64,000 nt of DNA. It comes from Enterococcus mediterraneensis. GTDB taxonomy: Bacteria > Bacillota > Bacilli > Lactobacillales > Enterococcaceae. A program made the translations under genes and the position numbers. Below the pieces are notes generated by a model that saw nothing but the letters and a program-made list of their open reading frames with translations, was not told the DNA's origin and searched no databases. Of this stretch, positions 1 through 8,758 are shown piece by piece. The stretch covers positions 1,940,369 through 2,004,368 of the forward strand of contig NZ_UWOP01000001.1 of NCBI RefSeq assembly GCF_900604485.1, given 5' to 3'. The number at the start of each line of letters is the position of its first letter. The stretch's first letter is position 1.

Positions 1-528
1 GATCAAGAGACAAAGCAGCAGATAAACAAACAAAATCGATCGTTTGACGGCCTCCGCGTGAGCTAAGAAACCGGCTGTCGCTTCAGCGATCCGCAAAATC
101 CCGGTCCGCTGATTCTTTACCGTTAGAGGTAATGCTACATACAGCAACTCTTGGTCTAGCGTGCGGCTGTACCGAACTGAAAAACCAAGCTTGCTGCCGG
201 AAAGGACCGCTTGGACTTCGGGGCGGTCAGAACGCGTGCCTGAAAGATCAGAATCAAAGGTATCGAAAATGATCTCTCCGTCACTATTCAGCAATGTCAC
301 CCGTTCATCGGAATTTTCTACATAGTTTTCTGCTAAACGCATCAGTTCGGTTTGATCGGCGCCGTTTTTTGATAGGCGGATCAACAAGTCGGCTTTTTTT
401 TCTAAATACTGCTCTTGCTGGCTTAAAACCTGTTGTTGGTAAAAATTACTGATCAAGCGCCAGGCACCAAAAAAAATCGCTGATAATAAGAGGATCCAAG
501 CGAACGTTTCAAACCAGCGCTTTTTCAT
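1..528 (-). CDS. Sensor histidine kinase, N-terminal part (cut by window edge)
   Basis: Read on the minus strand from an ATG at 528, the frame stays open to position 1, giving about 176 residues. It begins MKKRWFETFAWILLLSA, a membrane anchor, followed by an extracytoplasmic PAS-like stretch (an ...FDTFDSD... segment and a basic, glycine-rich strand) and the start of a second membrane segment near the edge. The ATG overlaps the stop codon of the upstream response regulator (ATGA overlap), so the two are co-transcribed and translationally coupled. The layout matches PhoR/WalK-type kinases; the dimerisation and ATPase domains lie outside the window, so the kinase assignment rests on the partner gene and topology. 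Confidence 0.8.
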   Translation of the reverse strand, partial: MKKRWFETFAWILLLSAIFFGAWRLISNFYQQQVLSQQEQYLEKKADLLIRLSKNGADQTELMRLAENYVENSDERVTLLNSDGEIIFDTFDSDLSGTRSDRPEVQAVLSGSKLGFSVRYSRTLDQELLYVALPLTVKNQRTGILRIAEATAGFLAHAEAVKRSILFVYLLLCLLI

Positions 529-1232
529 TTTTCCGGCTCCTGAAATTTATACCCAAAACCGCGGATCGTTAGTAAATATTCAGGATTTTTAGGGTCTTTT
601 TCGATTTTTTCCCGCAAATGGCTGATATGGACATCCACGATCCGGCTTTGGCCTGTGAAGTCAAAATTCCAGATTCGATCCAATAATGTATCCCGATCGA
701 TCACTCGGTCTTTACGCTTCATGAAATAAACCAACAGCTCGAATTCTTTTGGTGTCAGGAAGATTTTTTCATTTCGGACGGTCACTTGATAATTCGCCAG
801 GTCGGCTTGAATCTCGCCGACTTGTAATAGTTGATTGTCGACAGGCGCCGCTGTTTCAGAAACACGAGGCTGCAGTCGGCGGAAGATCGCCTTCATACGA
901 GCAATCACTTCACGGGGACTAAAAGGTTTCGTCAGATAATCATCGGCGCCGATCTCAAGTCCCAAGATCCGATCAATGGTGTCATCTTTTGCAGTCAATA
1001 GCAGGATCGGGGTATCGATTTTTTCCTGCCGCAATTTTTTTGTGACTTCCATACCGTCCATCGACGGCAGCATTACATCTAAGATGATAAAGTCGAAAAT
1101 ACCGGTCACAGCCTGCTCAAAAGCAGTCTCTCCATCAAGGGCAGAAGTCACCTGATAGCCTTCTTTTTCTAAATTGAAAGTCAAAAGCCGAATGATAGAA
1201 GGTTCATCATCGACGATCAATACGTTTTTCAT
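525..1232 (-). CDS. OmpR/PhoB-family response regulator
   Basis: A 235-residue response regulator. The receiver domain has the acidic pair D8/D9, phospho-acceptor D52 in ILDVMLPSMDG and conserved K102 in LTKPFSP. The C-terminal half is a winged helix of the OmpR/PhoB type (LTPKEFELL and the recognition region RIVDVHISHLREKIE). I place the start at the ATG at 1232 because GGAG lies six bases upstream; a TTG at 1247 would put the Shine-Dalgarno inside the gene. It overlaps the kinase gene by four bases. Sequence features fit PhoP/PhoB-like regulators of envelope or phosphate responses, but which stimulus it serves cannot be read here. Confidence 0.93.
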   Translation of the reverse strand: MKNVLIVDDEPSIIRLLTFNLEKEGYQVTSALDGETAFEQAVTGIFDFIILDVMLPSMDGMEVTKKLRQEKIDTPILLLTAKDDTIDRILGLEIGADDYLTKPFSPREVIARMKAIFRRLQPRVSETAAPVDNQLLQVGEIQADLANYQVTVRNEKIFLTPKEFELLVYFMKRKDRVIDRDTLLDRIWNFDFTGQSRIVDVHISHLREKIEKDPKNPEYLLTIRGFGYKFQEPEK

Positions 1233-1298
1233 AGGAAACTCCTTCAAATTCTCTGGATTTGTATTCTTATTTTAGCATACTATTGTGATTAGGTACTA

Positions 1299-1325
1299 TT
1301 GTCTTTGTGGATTAAATGCTATAAT
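1299..1325 (+). promoter_or_regulatory. Probable promoter for the DUF523-ylxM-ffh group
   Basis: A perfect TATAAT at 1320-1325 lies about 40 bases ahead of the DUF523 start. TTGTCT at 1299-1304 could be the -35 but the spacing is short (15 bases). The two-component genes diverge from the same intergenic region. Confidence 0.5.
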
Positions 1326-1365
1326 AAGCATTGGTCTGACAAACAATGAATGAAGGTGTTTTTTC

Positions 1366-1869
1366 ATGATCGGTATCAGCGCATGTTTAGGCGGTACTTA
1401 CTGTCGATATGACGGCGAAACGCAACAAATCCCAGCACTCATAGAACTGGTCCAAAAAGGTCAGGCACAAATGGTCTGTCCAGAGGTCCTCGGCGGTTTG
1501 CCGACCCCTCGTGACCCGGCTGAGATCGTGGGCGGCAACGGCTTTGATGTTTGGAATGGAACGGCACGAGTCGTCACTGATCATGGAGAAGATGTCACGG
1601 AAGCATTTAAAACAGGTGCGAAGATCGCCTATGAAAAATTACAAGCGTCAGGCATCACTCAATTGGTTTTAAAAGAACGCAGCCCTTCTTGCGGGAGCCG
1701 AGTGATTTATGACGGTACCTTTTCAGGTGCGAAGAAAGATGGCGTAGGTGTAGCGACGGCCTATTTTCTTGCACAAGGTATGGACGTTTACTCTGAAGAA
1801 AATTGGCAGGAATTAATGGAGGTAGTTGATGGAAATCGAAAAAACAAATCGCATGAACGCCCTCTTTGA
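1366..1869 (+). CDS. DUF523 family protein
   Basis: A 167-residue protein with the DUF523 (YbbK-like) hallmarks: the N-terminal SACLGG with C7 followed by CRYDG (C13), the [12 protein letters not shown] block, and the SPSCGS block near residue 108. The four conserved cysteines suggest a metal or Fe-S centre, but the biochemical role of the family is not established. Its end overlaps the start of ylxM by 41 bases, so the two are likely translated from one message that continues into ffh. Confidence 0.85.
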   Translation: MIGISACLGGTYCRYDGETQQIPALIELVQKGQAQMVCPEVLGGLPTPRDPAEIVGGNGFDVWNGTARVVTDHGEDVTEAFKTGAKIAYEKLQASGITQLVLKERSPSCGSRVIYDGTFSGAKKDGVGVATAYFLAQGMDVYSEENWQELMEVVDGNRKNKSHERPL

Positions 1870-2167
1870 ATTTTATTCGACGTTACTGACGGAAAAACAA
1901 ATGAATTACATGGAGCTGTATTATGCAGATGATTTTTCATTAGGAGAGATCGCGGAAGAATACGCGGTCAGCCGGCAGGCAGTCTATGATAATATCAAAC
2001 GTACGGAAAAAATCTTAGAAGATTACGAAAAAAAGCTGCATTTATTTTCCGATTATATTGTCCGCGGGGAAATATTGGATCGACTGACACAATATGTGAC
2101 AGAGCATTATCCTAAAGATGAGACCTTGGCGGATCTTATCAAACAAATCCAAGAAATCGATGAATAA
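1829..2167 (+). CDS. ylxM: YlxM/p13 family putative DNA-binding protein
   Basis: A 112-residue protein with a sigma-70 region-4-like helix-turn-helix (residues about 20-60: [20 protein letters not shown] then [11 protein letters not shown]). YlxM is always found immediately before ffh in Firmicutes and is linked to the signal recognition particle pathway. The start is set at ATG 1829, with GGAGG six bases upstream; the TTG three bases earlier is too close to the ribosome-binding site. It overlaps the DUF523 gene and ends 14 bases before ffh. Confidence 0.9.
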   Translation: MEIEKTNRMNALFEFYSTLLTEKQMNYMELYYADDFSLGEIAEEYAVSRQAVYDNIKRTEKILEDYEKKLHLFSDYIVRGEILDRLTQYVTEHYPKDETLADLIKQIQEIDE

Positions 2168-2181
2168 AGGAATGAACAACT

Positions 2182-3600
2182 ATGGCATTTGAAAATTTAA
2201 CAGAGCGATTGCAGCAAGCAATGAGCAAGCTGCGTCGTAAAGGAAAGATCACTGAAACAGACGTAAAAGAGATGATGCGGGAGATCCGTCTGGCATTATT
2301 GGAAGCCGACGTAAACTTGCAAGTCGTCAAAGAATTTACGAAAAATGTACGGGAACGTGCAGTTGGTTCAGAAGTATTGGAGAGCTTGTCTCCAGCGCAA
2401 CAAATCGTTAAGATCGTCGACGAAGAATTGACCAAAACATTAGGTTCGGAAACAGTCGGTATTGAGAAATCACCGAAGATCCCGACGGTTATCATGATGG
2501 CTGGTTTGCAAGGGGCCGGGAAAACGACTTTTGCCGGTAAATTGGCGAACCATTTGATCAAAACAGAAAAAGCCCGACCATTGATGATCGCAGGAGACGT
2601 GTATCGTCCAGCCGCTATCGACCAATTGAAAGTATTGGGCGAGCAGTTAGACGTACCGGTTTTTGATATGGGAACCGATGTCAGCCCTGTGGAGATCGTG
2701 CGTCAAGGGATGGCTGTCGCTCGTGAAAAGAAAAATGACTATGTCTTGATCGATACGGCCGGTCGTCTGCACATCGATGAAGCATTGATGGAAGAATTGC
2801 AACAAATCAAAGAAGTCGCTCAACCGAACGAAATCTTATTAGTCGTTGACGCGATGACCGGGCAAGACGCGGTCAATGTTGCTGAAAGTTTCAATCAACA
2901 ATTAGGCATCACCGGGGTCATCATCACAAAACTAGATGGGGATACCCGTGGCGGGGCGGCGTTATCGATCCGCCAAGTGACTGGTGCGCCGATCAAATTC
3001 ACTGGTACTGGCGAAAAACTGACAGACCTTGAAGTTTTCCACCCAGATCGAATGGCCAGCCGTATCCTAGGTATGGGTGACATGCTGACGCTGATCGAAA
3101 AAGCCCAACAGGACTATGACGAAAAGAAAGCGGAAGAACTTGCCCGCAAAATGAAGGAAAATTCTTTCGACTTCAACGATTTTATCGAACAATTGGATCA
3201 AGTGATGGGCATGGGTCCGTTAGAAGATCTGCTGAAAATGATCCCTGGAATGAATCAAGTACCGGGCATCGAAAATGTCAAAGTCGATCCAAAAGATGTC
3301 GCGCGTAAAAAAGCGATGGTCTTTTCAATGACTCCAGCGGAACGGGAAAATCCTGACTTGCTGAATCCAAGCCGTCGTCGTCGGATCGCCGCCGGTTCAG
3401 GAAACAGCGTGGTGGAAGTCAACCGGATGATCAAACAATTCAAAGAAGCCCGTACCATGATGCAAAAAATGTCGAAAGGCGATATGAATATCCCTGGTAT
3501 GGATCAAATGTTCGGCAGCGGCGTTAAAGGCAAGCTGGGCAAGATGGCGATGAACCGCATGATGAAGAAAAACAAGAAGAAAAAGAAAAAACGCAAATAA
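2182..3600 (+). CDS. ffh: Signal recognition particle protein Ffh
   Basis: A 472-residue SRP54-type GTPase that binds the 4.5S/scRNA and delivers nascent membrane proteins to FtsY at the membrane. The N domain (1-90) is followed by the G domain with P-loop GLQGAGKTT (108-116), DTAGR (191-195) and TKLDGD (249-254), then a methionine-rich M domain (about 300-470) containing GMGDM and many Met residues for signal-peptide and RNA binding. The tail is strongly lysine-rich. Length is typical. It is the last gene of the unit and is followed by a strong terminator. Confidence 0.98.
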   Translation: MAFENLTERLQQAMSKLRRKGKITETDVKEMMREIRLALLEADVNLQVVKEFTKNVRERAVGSEVLESLSPAQQIVKIVDEELTKTLGSETVGIEKSPKIPTVIMMAGLQGAGKTTFAGKLANHLIKTEKARPLMIAGDVYRPAAIDQLKVLGEQLDVPVFDMGTDVSPVEIVRQGMAVAREKKNDYVLIDTAGRLHIDEALMEELQQIKEVAQPNEILLVVDAMTGQDAVNVAESFNQQLGITGVIITKLDGDTRGGAALSIRQVTGAPIKFTGTGEKLTDLEVFHPDRMASRILGMGDMLTLIEKAQQDYDEKKAEELARKMKENSFDFNDFIEQLDQVMGMGPLEDLLKMIPGMNQVPGIENVKVDPKDVARKKAMVFSMTPAERENPDLLNPSRRRRIAAGSGNSVVEVNRMIKQFKEARTMMQKMSKGDMNIPGMDQMFGSGVKGKLGKMAMNRMMKKNKKKKKKRK

Positions 3601-3619
3601 GCGTATCAATAAAAATAAT

Positions 3620-3662
3620 AGTTGTGAAAAATAAGGAATCCTTCTTTTTCACAACTTTTTTT
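3620..3662 (+). terminator. Rho-independent terminator after ffh
   Basis: Stem AGTTGTGAAAAA with TTTTTCACAACT, followed by a T run, 20 bases after the ffh stop. Confidence 0.85.
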
Positions 3663-3676
3663 GAAAGGAGAAATAG

Positions 3677-3976
3677 ATGAGTATCACGGTAAATATCCTG
3701 TACACAGGAACAGACGGCAATGCCCGCAAATTTGCGGAAGAGATGATGGAACGCAAGATCGTTGAAGGGGTCCGCACGCAACCCGGTAATGAGTCCTACG
3801 CTTATTTTTTCCCGGCAGAAGATCCTGAATCCGTACTTTTGATCGATCGCTGGGAGAATGAAGAAGCCATCGATCGTCATCATAAATCAGAATGGATGCC
3901 GCAGATCGCGGCTCTTAGGGAGAAGTACCGATTGCGAATGAAGGTGGAACGATTCCAAGATTGGCCAGAAGACTAA
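3677..3976 (+). CDS. Putative ABM-domain monooxygenase
   Basis: A 99-residue protein resembling the antibiotic biosynthesis monooxygenase (ABM) ferredoxin-like fold: an N-terminal beta strand, a helix with FAEEMM, a basic turn, then AYAYFFPAEDP-like and LIDRWENEEAIDRHHKSEWM, where the W-x-x-E-E-A-I-x-x-H pattern is typical. Members include YgiN-type quinol monooxygenases and haem-degrading enzymes; no specific substrate can be assigned. It has its own ribosome-binding site (GAAAGGAG) and stands alone between two terminators. Confidence 0.75.
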   Translation: MSITVNILYTGTDGNARKFAEEMMERKIVEGVRTQPGNESYAYFFPAEDPESVLLIDRWENEEAIDRHHKSEWMPQIAALREKYRLRMKVERFQDWPED

Positions 3977-4042
3977 AAAATTGCTTCTTATTCCATGCTT
4001 TCCAATAAATTTGGAAAAGCGGTAGAATAAGAAGCAATTTTC
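3976..4042. terminator. Bidirectional terminator between convergent genes
   Basis: Long stem AAATTGCTTCTTATTC paired with GAATAAGAAGCAATTT, with A and T runs on the two sides. It sits between the convergent ABM gene and tcyP and can serve both. Confidence 0.85.
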
Positions 4043-4047
4043 ATTTT

Positions 4048-5439
4048 TTAGATATTTTCGCTGACAAGTTTGCTGTCGTCGTTTAAGGTGTCACGATCCA
4101 ATTCTTTGATGGAAGCACTTGTCACTAAACCGGCAACCATGCTGTCGCTGACATTCAATGCTGTCCGAGCCATGTCGATCAATGGTTCTACGGAGATCAC
4201 CAAACCAACGATCGCAACAGGCAAGTTCAATGAACCTAAAACGATCAATGAAGCAAAGGTCGCGCCGCCGCCGACACCGGCAACACCGAAGGAACTGATT
4301 GTCACGACTGCGATCAATGTCAAAACAAATTCAAGACTGAAAACATCGATCCCGACAGTTGGTGCGGCGATCGTTGCCAACATTGCCGGATAGATTCCGG
4401 CACAGCCGTTTTGTCCGATCGACAGACCAAAACTGCCGGCAAAGTTTGCGGAAGCTTCATCTACACCTAACGCTTTGTGCTGTGTTTCGATGTTCAATGG
4501 TAAAGCACCAGCACTGGAGCGGGATGAAAAGGCGAAACTCAATACTGGGAAAGCTTTTTTGATATAGACAAACGGATTGACCTTCACGAATGAAAGAATC
4601 AACAAATGGATCAGGAACATCACGATGATCGCAGCATAAGAAGAGATCACGAATTTTCCAAGGTTGATAATGGCAGTGAAATTGCTGGTAGCCATCACAT
4701 TGGTCATCAATGCAAGGATTCCATAAGGTGTCAGACGTAAAACCAAAGTAACGATACGCATGATGATTTTATATAAGCTGTCGATCAGATTTGCGAAGAA
4801 AGCCGCTTCTTCTGGCGCTTTGCGTTTCACACCGAGATAAGCGATCCCGACAAATGCGGAAAAGATTACTACGCCGATGGTACTTGTTGGACGAGTGCCG
4901 GCAAAATCCGCAAATACATTTTTAGGAATAAAGGAGATGATCTGTTCTGGGATCGATAAGTTGGCGACTGCGTCTTGTCGTGTCGCAAGTTCAGCGATCC
5001 GAGCGGTTTCTGCTGCTCCTTCAGAGAATTTCGCGCCTTGCAACCCGAATAAAATCGTTGACCCATATCCGATAAAAGCGGCGACAGCGGTAGTTCCTAA
5101 AAGGGTAACTAAAATCGTCGAGCTGATTTTTCCTATTTTTTCAGAAACTTTCATTTTTACGAAGGCACCAACGATAGAGATGAAGACTAAAGGCACTACC
5201 AACATTTGCAAGAATGCGATATAGCCGCTGCCGACGATGTTGATCCATGACATAGCAGAAGTGATGCTCTTGTCGCCATTACCTAGAATCAGTTGAAGGA
5301 TCCCGCCGAAGATGATCCCGATCCCTAGTCCGATAAAGACGCGGTTTGAAAATTTAACGTGTCGTTTGCTGAGCCGAGTCAAAAAGAACAATAACCCAAC
5401 GAAAAGTAAAATAATTAAAAGTGTAATAAATAATTCCAT
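4048..5439 (-). CDS. tcyP: L-cystine uptake protein TcyP (DAACS symporter)
   Basis: A 463-residue polytopic membrane protein of the dicarboxylate/amino acid:cation symporter family, the same length as Bacillus subtilis TcyP. Visible landmarks are the opening hydrophobic helix, the serine-rich re-entrant loop (SFAFSSRSSAGALPLNIE), and later GGGATFASL and the VEPLIDMARTALNVS segment that forms the substrate site in this family. It likely imports cystine (and related compounds) with sodium or protons. It is monocistronic, ending in a shared terminator, and is preceded by a Fur/PerR-type operator (see separate entry). Confidence 0.9.
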   Translation of the reverse strand: MELFITLLIILLFVGLLFFLTRLSKRHVKFSNRVFIGLGIGIIFGGILQLILGNGDKSITSAMSWINIVGSGYIAFLQMLVVPLVFISIVGAFVKMKVSEKIGKISSTILVTLLGTTAVAAFIGYGSTILFGLQGAKFSEGAAETARIAELATRQDAVANLSIPEQIISFIPKNVFADFAGTRPTSTIGVVIFSAFVGIAYLGVKRKAPEEAAFFANLIDSLYKIIMRIVTLVLRLTPYGILALMTNVMATSNFTAIINLGKFVISSYAAIIVMFLIHLLILSFVKVNPFVYIKKAFPVLSFAFSSRSSAGALPLNIETQHKALGVDEASANFAGSFGLSIGQNGCAGIYPAMLATIAAPTVGIDVFSLEFVLTLIAVVTISSFGVAGVGGGATFASLIVLGSLNLPVAIVGLVISVEPLIDMARTALNVSDSMVAGLVTSASIKELDRDTLNDDSKLVSENI

Positions 5440-5466
5440 TTTTCTCCTCCTGTTTTTTCAATCCTT

Positions 5467-5485
5467 ATTGATATTCATTATCAAT
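5467..5485 (-). promoter_or_regulatory. Fur/PerR-type operator upstream of tcyP
   Basis: A 19-base inverted repeat with core TGATATTCATTATCA (5469-5483). It differs from the 7-1-7 Fur consensus TGATAATNATTATCA at one position. It lies 28-46 bases upstream of the tcyP start, in or near the promoter. The regulator (Fur, PerR or Zur) cannot be told from the site alone. Confidence 0.55.
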
Positions 5486-5547
5486 ATATATCGGATTCTA
5501 TCACAGGAATAGGTGATTATCAGCATAAACAGCCGCTTTTCGCGATA

Positions 5548-5596
5548 CTAAAAACAGCGTTGTGATAATGAAGACTTATCACAACGCTGTATTTTT
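5548..5596 (-). terminator. Terminator after the VanZ-like gene
   Basis: Perfect 14-base stem ACAGCGTTGTGATA with TATCACAACGCTGT; on the minus strand it is followed by a short T run. Confidence 0.85.
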
Positions 5597-6087
5597 TATC
5601 GATGATTTGCAATGAAAAGAACCAAAAACAAGCTGATAAATAATATGGTGCAAACAGTAGCAAGTATCAGAAGTATAGGTTCAGTTTTTTTCTTTAACAG
5701 TTTTTTCAATAACCAAAAGATGAAAAGTCCAGCGATTCCGCCTGCCGTATTCAGCAAAAGATCAGTAACGTCGGTGGCGCCGATTCCTAGGATGTATTGC
5801 ATTACTTCATAAAACAGACTGATTCCGGCGATAATCAAACTGTTTTTTAGAAAGCGTGAGCCGAAAAGCAGCGACAAATAGATCCCAACAGGAACAAAAA
5901 TCAGAAAATTGTAGATCTGTTCAGTTTGGTTGACTTTGCCATTGATGATCGCCGGATCAGCAAATGGGATCATATTGATCATTCGATAGTGTCCTAAAGG
6001 AGGAATCCTTAACGACATTTTGAAAAGAATGATCCAAGTAAGCAGTACAAGATAGATCACTGCCAAAGACCAAAGCCATTTTTTCAT
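5596..6087 (-). CDS. VanZ family membrane protein
   Basis: A 163-residue protein with four to five hydrophobic segments and the VanZ-like core: RIPPLGHYRMINMIPF, then QIYNFLIFVPVGIYL, FYEVMQYILGIGATDVTDLLLNTAGGIAG. The family includes VanZ of teicoplanin-resistance operons and many chromosomal relatives (phosphotransmitter or membrane-stress proteins of unclear function). I choose the ATG at 6087 because GGAG lies six bases upstream; the ATG at 6099 would overlap that site. It is a single gene with a strong terminator, and no van genes are nearby, so a resistance role is not implied. Confidence 0.85.
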   Translation of the reverse strand: MKKWLWSLAVIYLVLLTWIILFKMSLRIPPLGHYRMINMIPFADPAIINGKVNQTEQIYNFLIFVPVGIYLSLLFGSRFLKNSLIIAGISLFYEVMQYILGIGATDVTDLLLNTAGGIAGLFIFWLLKKLLKKKTEPILLILATVCTILFISLFLVLFIANHR

Positions 6088-6137
6088 TATTTTCTCCATA
6101 GATTAAAGTTTTAGATAGTTCTGCAAAAATCAAGCAT

Positions 6138-7355
6138 TTATTTTAGCGCCAGTTTGCGTTCTTTGCGTAATCGAAACCAAGTCTTGATACTGGAAAAGTA
6201 AACGATAGTAAAACAGATCCCAGCAACGATTAATAAACCCAGTAAGCTATGGATAAGCGGTGAAAAAATCGACATTTTGTCTTTTTCTAAAAGACTATAA
6301 AAATAAGCACTCCAGCTGCTGAAGAAAGTATTTTGGATGAAAAAGACAAACAGAGTCATGAATAAAAAGACTGGAAAACGAGAATGCGCGTGCAATAGAT
6401 AATCTCCATCATGTTCTAACGATAATTTTCGGAAATTGCGATATGTCCAGAGTAAAAATAGAACGCTAAGAAGAATCATCAGTACGCCCATGTACCAACG
6501 ACCGCTGTTTTTACCAATTTCGTAAGCAAAAAGTTGCTCACTTAAATTAGATAGAATGTCATGGTCATTGCCTCGAGCTAGGTTTATCAAATATCGGTAA
6601 TGATCAATAGTTTGCGGTATCAAGGTAGTATAACCGATAAACACCAACCATGTAAGAGGGCCAAAAATAAGATTGCCTACCATTGAGCCGATAAAGATAC
6701 TTGAAGAAAAAGCCAAAACGATCAAACTGAAATTATTTGCGGCAGAAAAGAGCAGCCGAGTCAGATCTACATTCATATAAGGCTGAGGGATCCCAAAATA
6801 GAAAATGAAAGTGTAAAGCAGCTGCCCGCAGATAACTGAAGCCAGAAGCGGCAAAGCTACGTGAGTCATTTTTTTCAGGAACAGTTCTTTACGACTGACA
6901 GGTAACGAGAATAAAAAGCGGTTAAAAGCTGTTTTTTCATCTACAAAAAAGAGCAAGAAACCAGCAAGTGCGACGAAAAGGATCACGAATCGAGAAAACC
7001 CACCGCTTAAAATACGACTGTATATTTCATTATTATTATAATCATGACTTTTTTCTTGATCAGAAAGTACCTCACCAGAATCATTTACAGATCGATAAAC
7101 ATACAGTTGTTGAGCTATATATTCCTCATAAGAAGGAAATGGGATATCTTTTTGTTCCTTATCATCCCAGTAGGTATATTCTTCCGTATTTTTTATATAA
7201 TCGCTTTTGGTTTTTTCAGATTGATAATAGTCATTCGTTCTGTGCCACGAAGTTACATTATTGTAGCCATCCAGTGCATAACAGCCAATGATCAGCAGCA
7301 TGAAGCCAATCAAAATCTTGCCATAGCGTTTTTGATAAATCGTTGTAAGCATCAA
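6138..7355 (-). CDS. ABC-2 type transporter permease
   Basis: A 405-residue membrane protein: one N-terminal helix, a long extracytoplasmic loop (residues about 30-120), then five to six further helices, including ILSGGFSRFVILFVALAGF and the FLFSLPVSRKELFLKKM motif typical of ABC-2 permeases. It is the last gene of a three-gene operon with a GntR regulator and an ATPase, the YtrA-YtrB-YtrC arrangement known to respond to cell-wall-active compounds. The cargo is unknown. It starts ten bases after the ATPase stop. Confidence 0.88.
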   Translation of the reverse strand: MMLTTIYQKRYGKILIGFMLLIIGCYALDGYNNVTSWHRTNDYYQSEKTKSDYIKNTEEYTYWDDKEQKDIPFPSYEEYIAQQLYVYRSVNDSGEVLSDQEKSHDYNNNEIYSRILSGGFSRFVILFVALAGFLLFFVDEKTAFNRFLFSLPVSRKELFLKKMTHVALPLLASVICGQLLYTFIFYFGIPQPYMNVDLTRLLFSAANNFSLIVLAFSSSIFIGSMVGNLIFGPLTWLVFIGYTTLIPQTIDHYRYLINLARGNDHDILSNLSEQLFAYEIGKNSGRWYMGVLMILLSVLFLLWTYRNFRKLSLEHDGDYLLHAHSRFPVFLFMTLFVFFIQNTFFSSWSAYFYSLLEKDKMSIFSPLIHSLLGLLIVAGICFTIVYFSSIKTWFRLRKERKLALK

Positions 7356-7364
7356 TCGTTCCTC

Positions 7365-8243
7365 CTATCGGTAAAGTTCTTCCTTGTTTAGATTTGCTTC
7401 AAATAGATCTTCTAGTGACAATGGTAATTCTTCAAAGAGTATCGGCTGTTCTGCTGAGATCTTGGCAGCCAGTTCCGGAGTATACTGTTCAAAAACGACC
7501 ACTACTACACGGCCTTGATAAGCGATCAGTTTTGAATGATCTTTGACGATTTGCGGTACTTTTTTTGTTTTGAAGACCATTTGGAATTTTTTCGCCGTTT
7601 CCCGCATCGTTTCCAGACGATAATCTTTAACGATCGTTTGTCCTTTGATCAATAGCGCACGGTCGATGATCCCTTCTAATTCTTGCAGGTTATGTGACGC
7701 GATGATCGCAGTACGCTGCCCGTCAGCGACATACTCCAATAACAACCTGATCACTTTTTTGCGAACGATGACGTCCAAGCCATCAAAAGGTTCGTCTAAT
7801 AATAAATAAGACGCATTGGAACTGATGGCTAAGATCATTTGGAATAATCCTTGCATTCCTTTTGACATCCGACGATAGGAAAGATGCAGCGGCAGCTGGT
7901 GTTCATTTGTCAACGCGAGAAAGCGATCTTGATCAAAAGTGGGATAAGCTGCTCGATAAAATTCATTGATTTTTTTCAAGGAGTAGGCTTTTAAAAAATT
8001 ATCCGCCTCGTCGATATAAAAGATCTGGGCTTTTAACGCAGGTTCTTGTTGTAACGGCTTATTGTCGATGGTGATCGAACCAGTGTCTTGCAAATAGTGA
8101 CCCGCGATGGTGCGGAATAATGTCGTTTTTCCCGACCCGTTTCTGCCCACCAGTCCTACGATCTCATTTGGAGCAAGGTCAAAATCGATGTTTTCCAAAA
8201 TTTGTTTTTGTCCGATTTTTTTTGATAGATTCGTAATTTTCAT
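7365..8243 (-). CDS. ABC transporter ATP-binding protein (YtrB-like)
   Basis: A 292-residue ATPase with Walker A GRNGSGKT (33-40), the signature region MSKGMQ (126-131), Walker B YLLLDEP (D150/E151) and the H-loop in IIASHNLQELE. The C-terminal 80 residues are an accessory domain seen in drug/antimicrobial-peptide ABC-2 systems. GAGGACAG upstream of the ATG at 8243 provides the ribosome-binding site; the gene follows the GntR regulator by one base and precedes the permease. Confidence 0.92.
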   Translation of the reverse strand: MKITNLSKKIGQKQILENIDFDLAPNEIVGLVGRNGSGKTTLFRTIAGHYLQDTGSITIDNKPLQQEPALKAQIFYIDEADNFLKAYSLKKINEFYRAAYPTFDQDRFLALTNEHQLPLHLSYRRMSKGMQGLFQMILAISSNASYLLLDEPFDGLDVIVRKKVIRLLLEYVADGQRTAIIASHNLQELEGIIDRALLIKGQTIVKDYRLETMRETAKKFQMVFKTKKVPQIVKDHSKLIAYQGRVVVVVFEQYTPELAAKISAEQPILFEELPLSLEDLFEANLNKEELYR

Positions 8244-8244
8244 G

Positions 8245-8625
8245 CTACTGTCCTCCTAACTTTTCTTCGGCTTCTTTGACCCAAGTGATCAATTCCTCTT
8301 GCGTGATCTGCAGATGCAAGGCTTCGATCACTATTTCTTTGAGTTGTTCTTTCAACTGTAAGATCCGGATTTCATCTCTAGGTGAATCTGTCATCTGTTT
8401 GACGAAAGTCCCTTTGCCTTTGACAGTGACTAATACTTGTTCGGTTTCTAAAACTTTATAGGCTTTACTGACTGTATTAGGGTTCATCAGCAATTGCTTG
8501 GCCATTTCCCGGACCGAAGGCAGTTGGTCACCAGGTTTCAATACGCCATGTAAAATATCTTCTTTGATTCCCAGCACTAGTTGCTCATAGTAGGGCTTGC
8601 TGCTGCCTTTGTTGATTAAAACCAT
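8245..8625 (-). CDS. GntR family regulator, YtrA subfamily
   Basis: A 126-residue regulator with an N-terminal winged helix (PYYEQLVLGIKEDILHG, then LPSVREMAKQLLMNPNTVSKA) and a very short C-terminal helical part, as in YtrA proteins, which repress their own ABC operon. The ATG at 8625 is preceded by AAAGGAG; an upstream extension to 8787 has no conserved character and lies over the promoter. It most likely autoregulates through the palindrome at 8660-8678. Confidence 0.92.
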   Translation of the reverse strand: MVLINKGSSKPYYEQLVLGIKEDILHGVLKPGDQLPSVREMAKQLLMNPNTVSKAYKVLETEQVLVTVKGKGTFVKQMTDSPRDEIRILQLKEQLKEIVIEALHLQITQEELITWVKEAEEKLGGQ

Positions 8626-8659
8626 CTGAAAAACTCCTTTCTGCAAAGTGTATCTACGT

Positions 8660-8678
8660 GTACTAGTATACATAGTAC
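8660..8678 (-). promoter_or_regulatory. Putative YtrA-type operator
   Basis: Perfect inverted repeat GTACTA-N7-TAGTAC located 35-53 bases upstream of the GntR start. Short palindromes of this sort at the promoter are typical operators of YtrA-type regulators. Confidence 0.6.
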
Positions 8679-8758
8679 AGTTTGAAAAGCAATCTTTTTT
8701 TTCGATTTTTTGATAAACTGGCTTTGATAAAAGTAAATAGCAAAAAGGGAGGGATCGG

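Noticed and set aside
3397-3883. Minus-strand open frames over the end of ffh and the ABM gene
   Set aside because: They are opposite well-supported genes and contain terminator sequence; Phe/Leu/His-rich composition is typical of antisense frames.
4070-5224. Plus-strand frames inside tcyP
   Set aside because: Antisense shadows of a strongly conserved transporter.
5596-6087. VanZ-like protein as a marker of glycopeptide resistance
   Set aside because: No other van genes are nearby; chromosomal VanZ-family proteins are common and unrelated to resistance.
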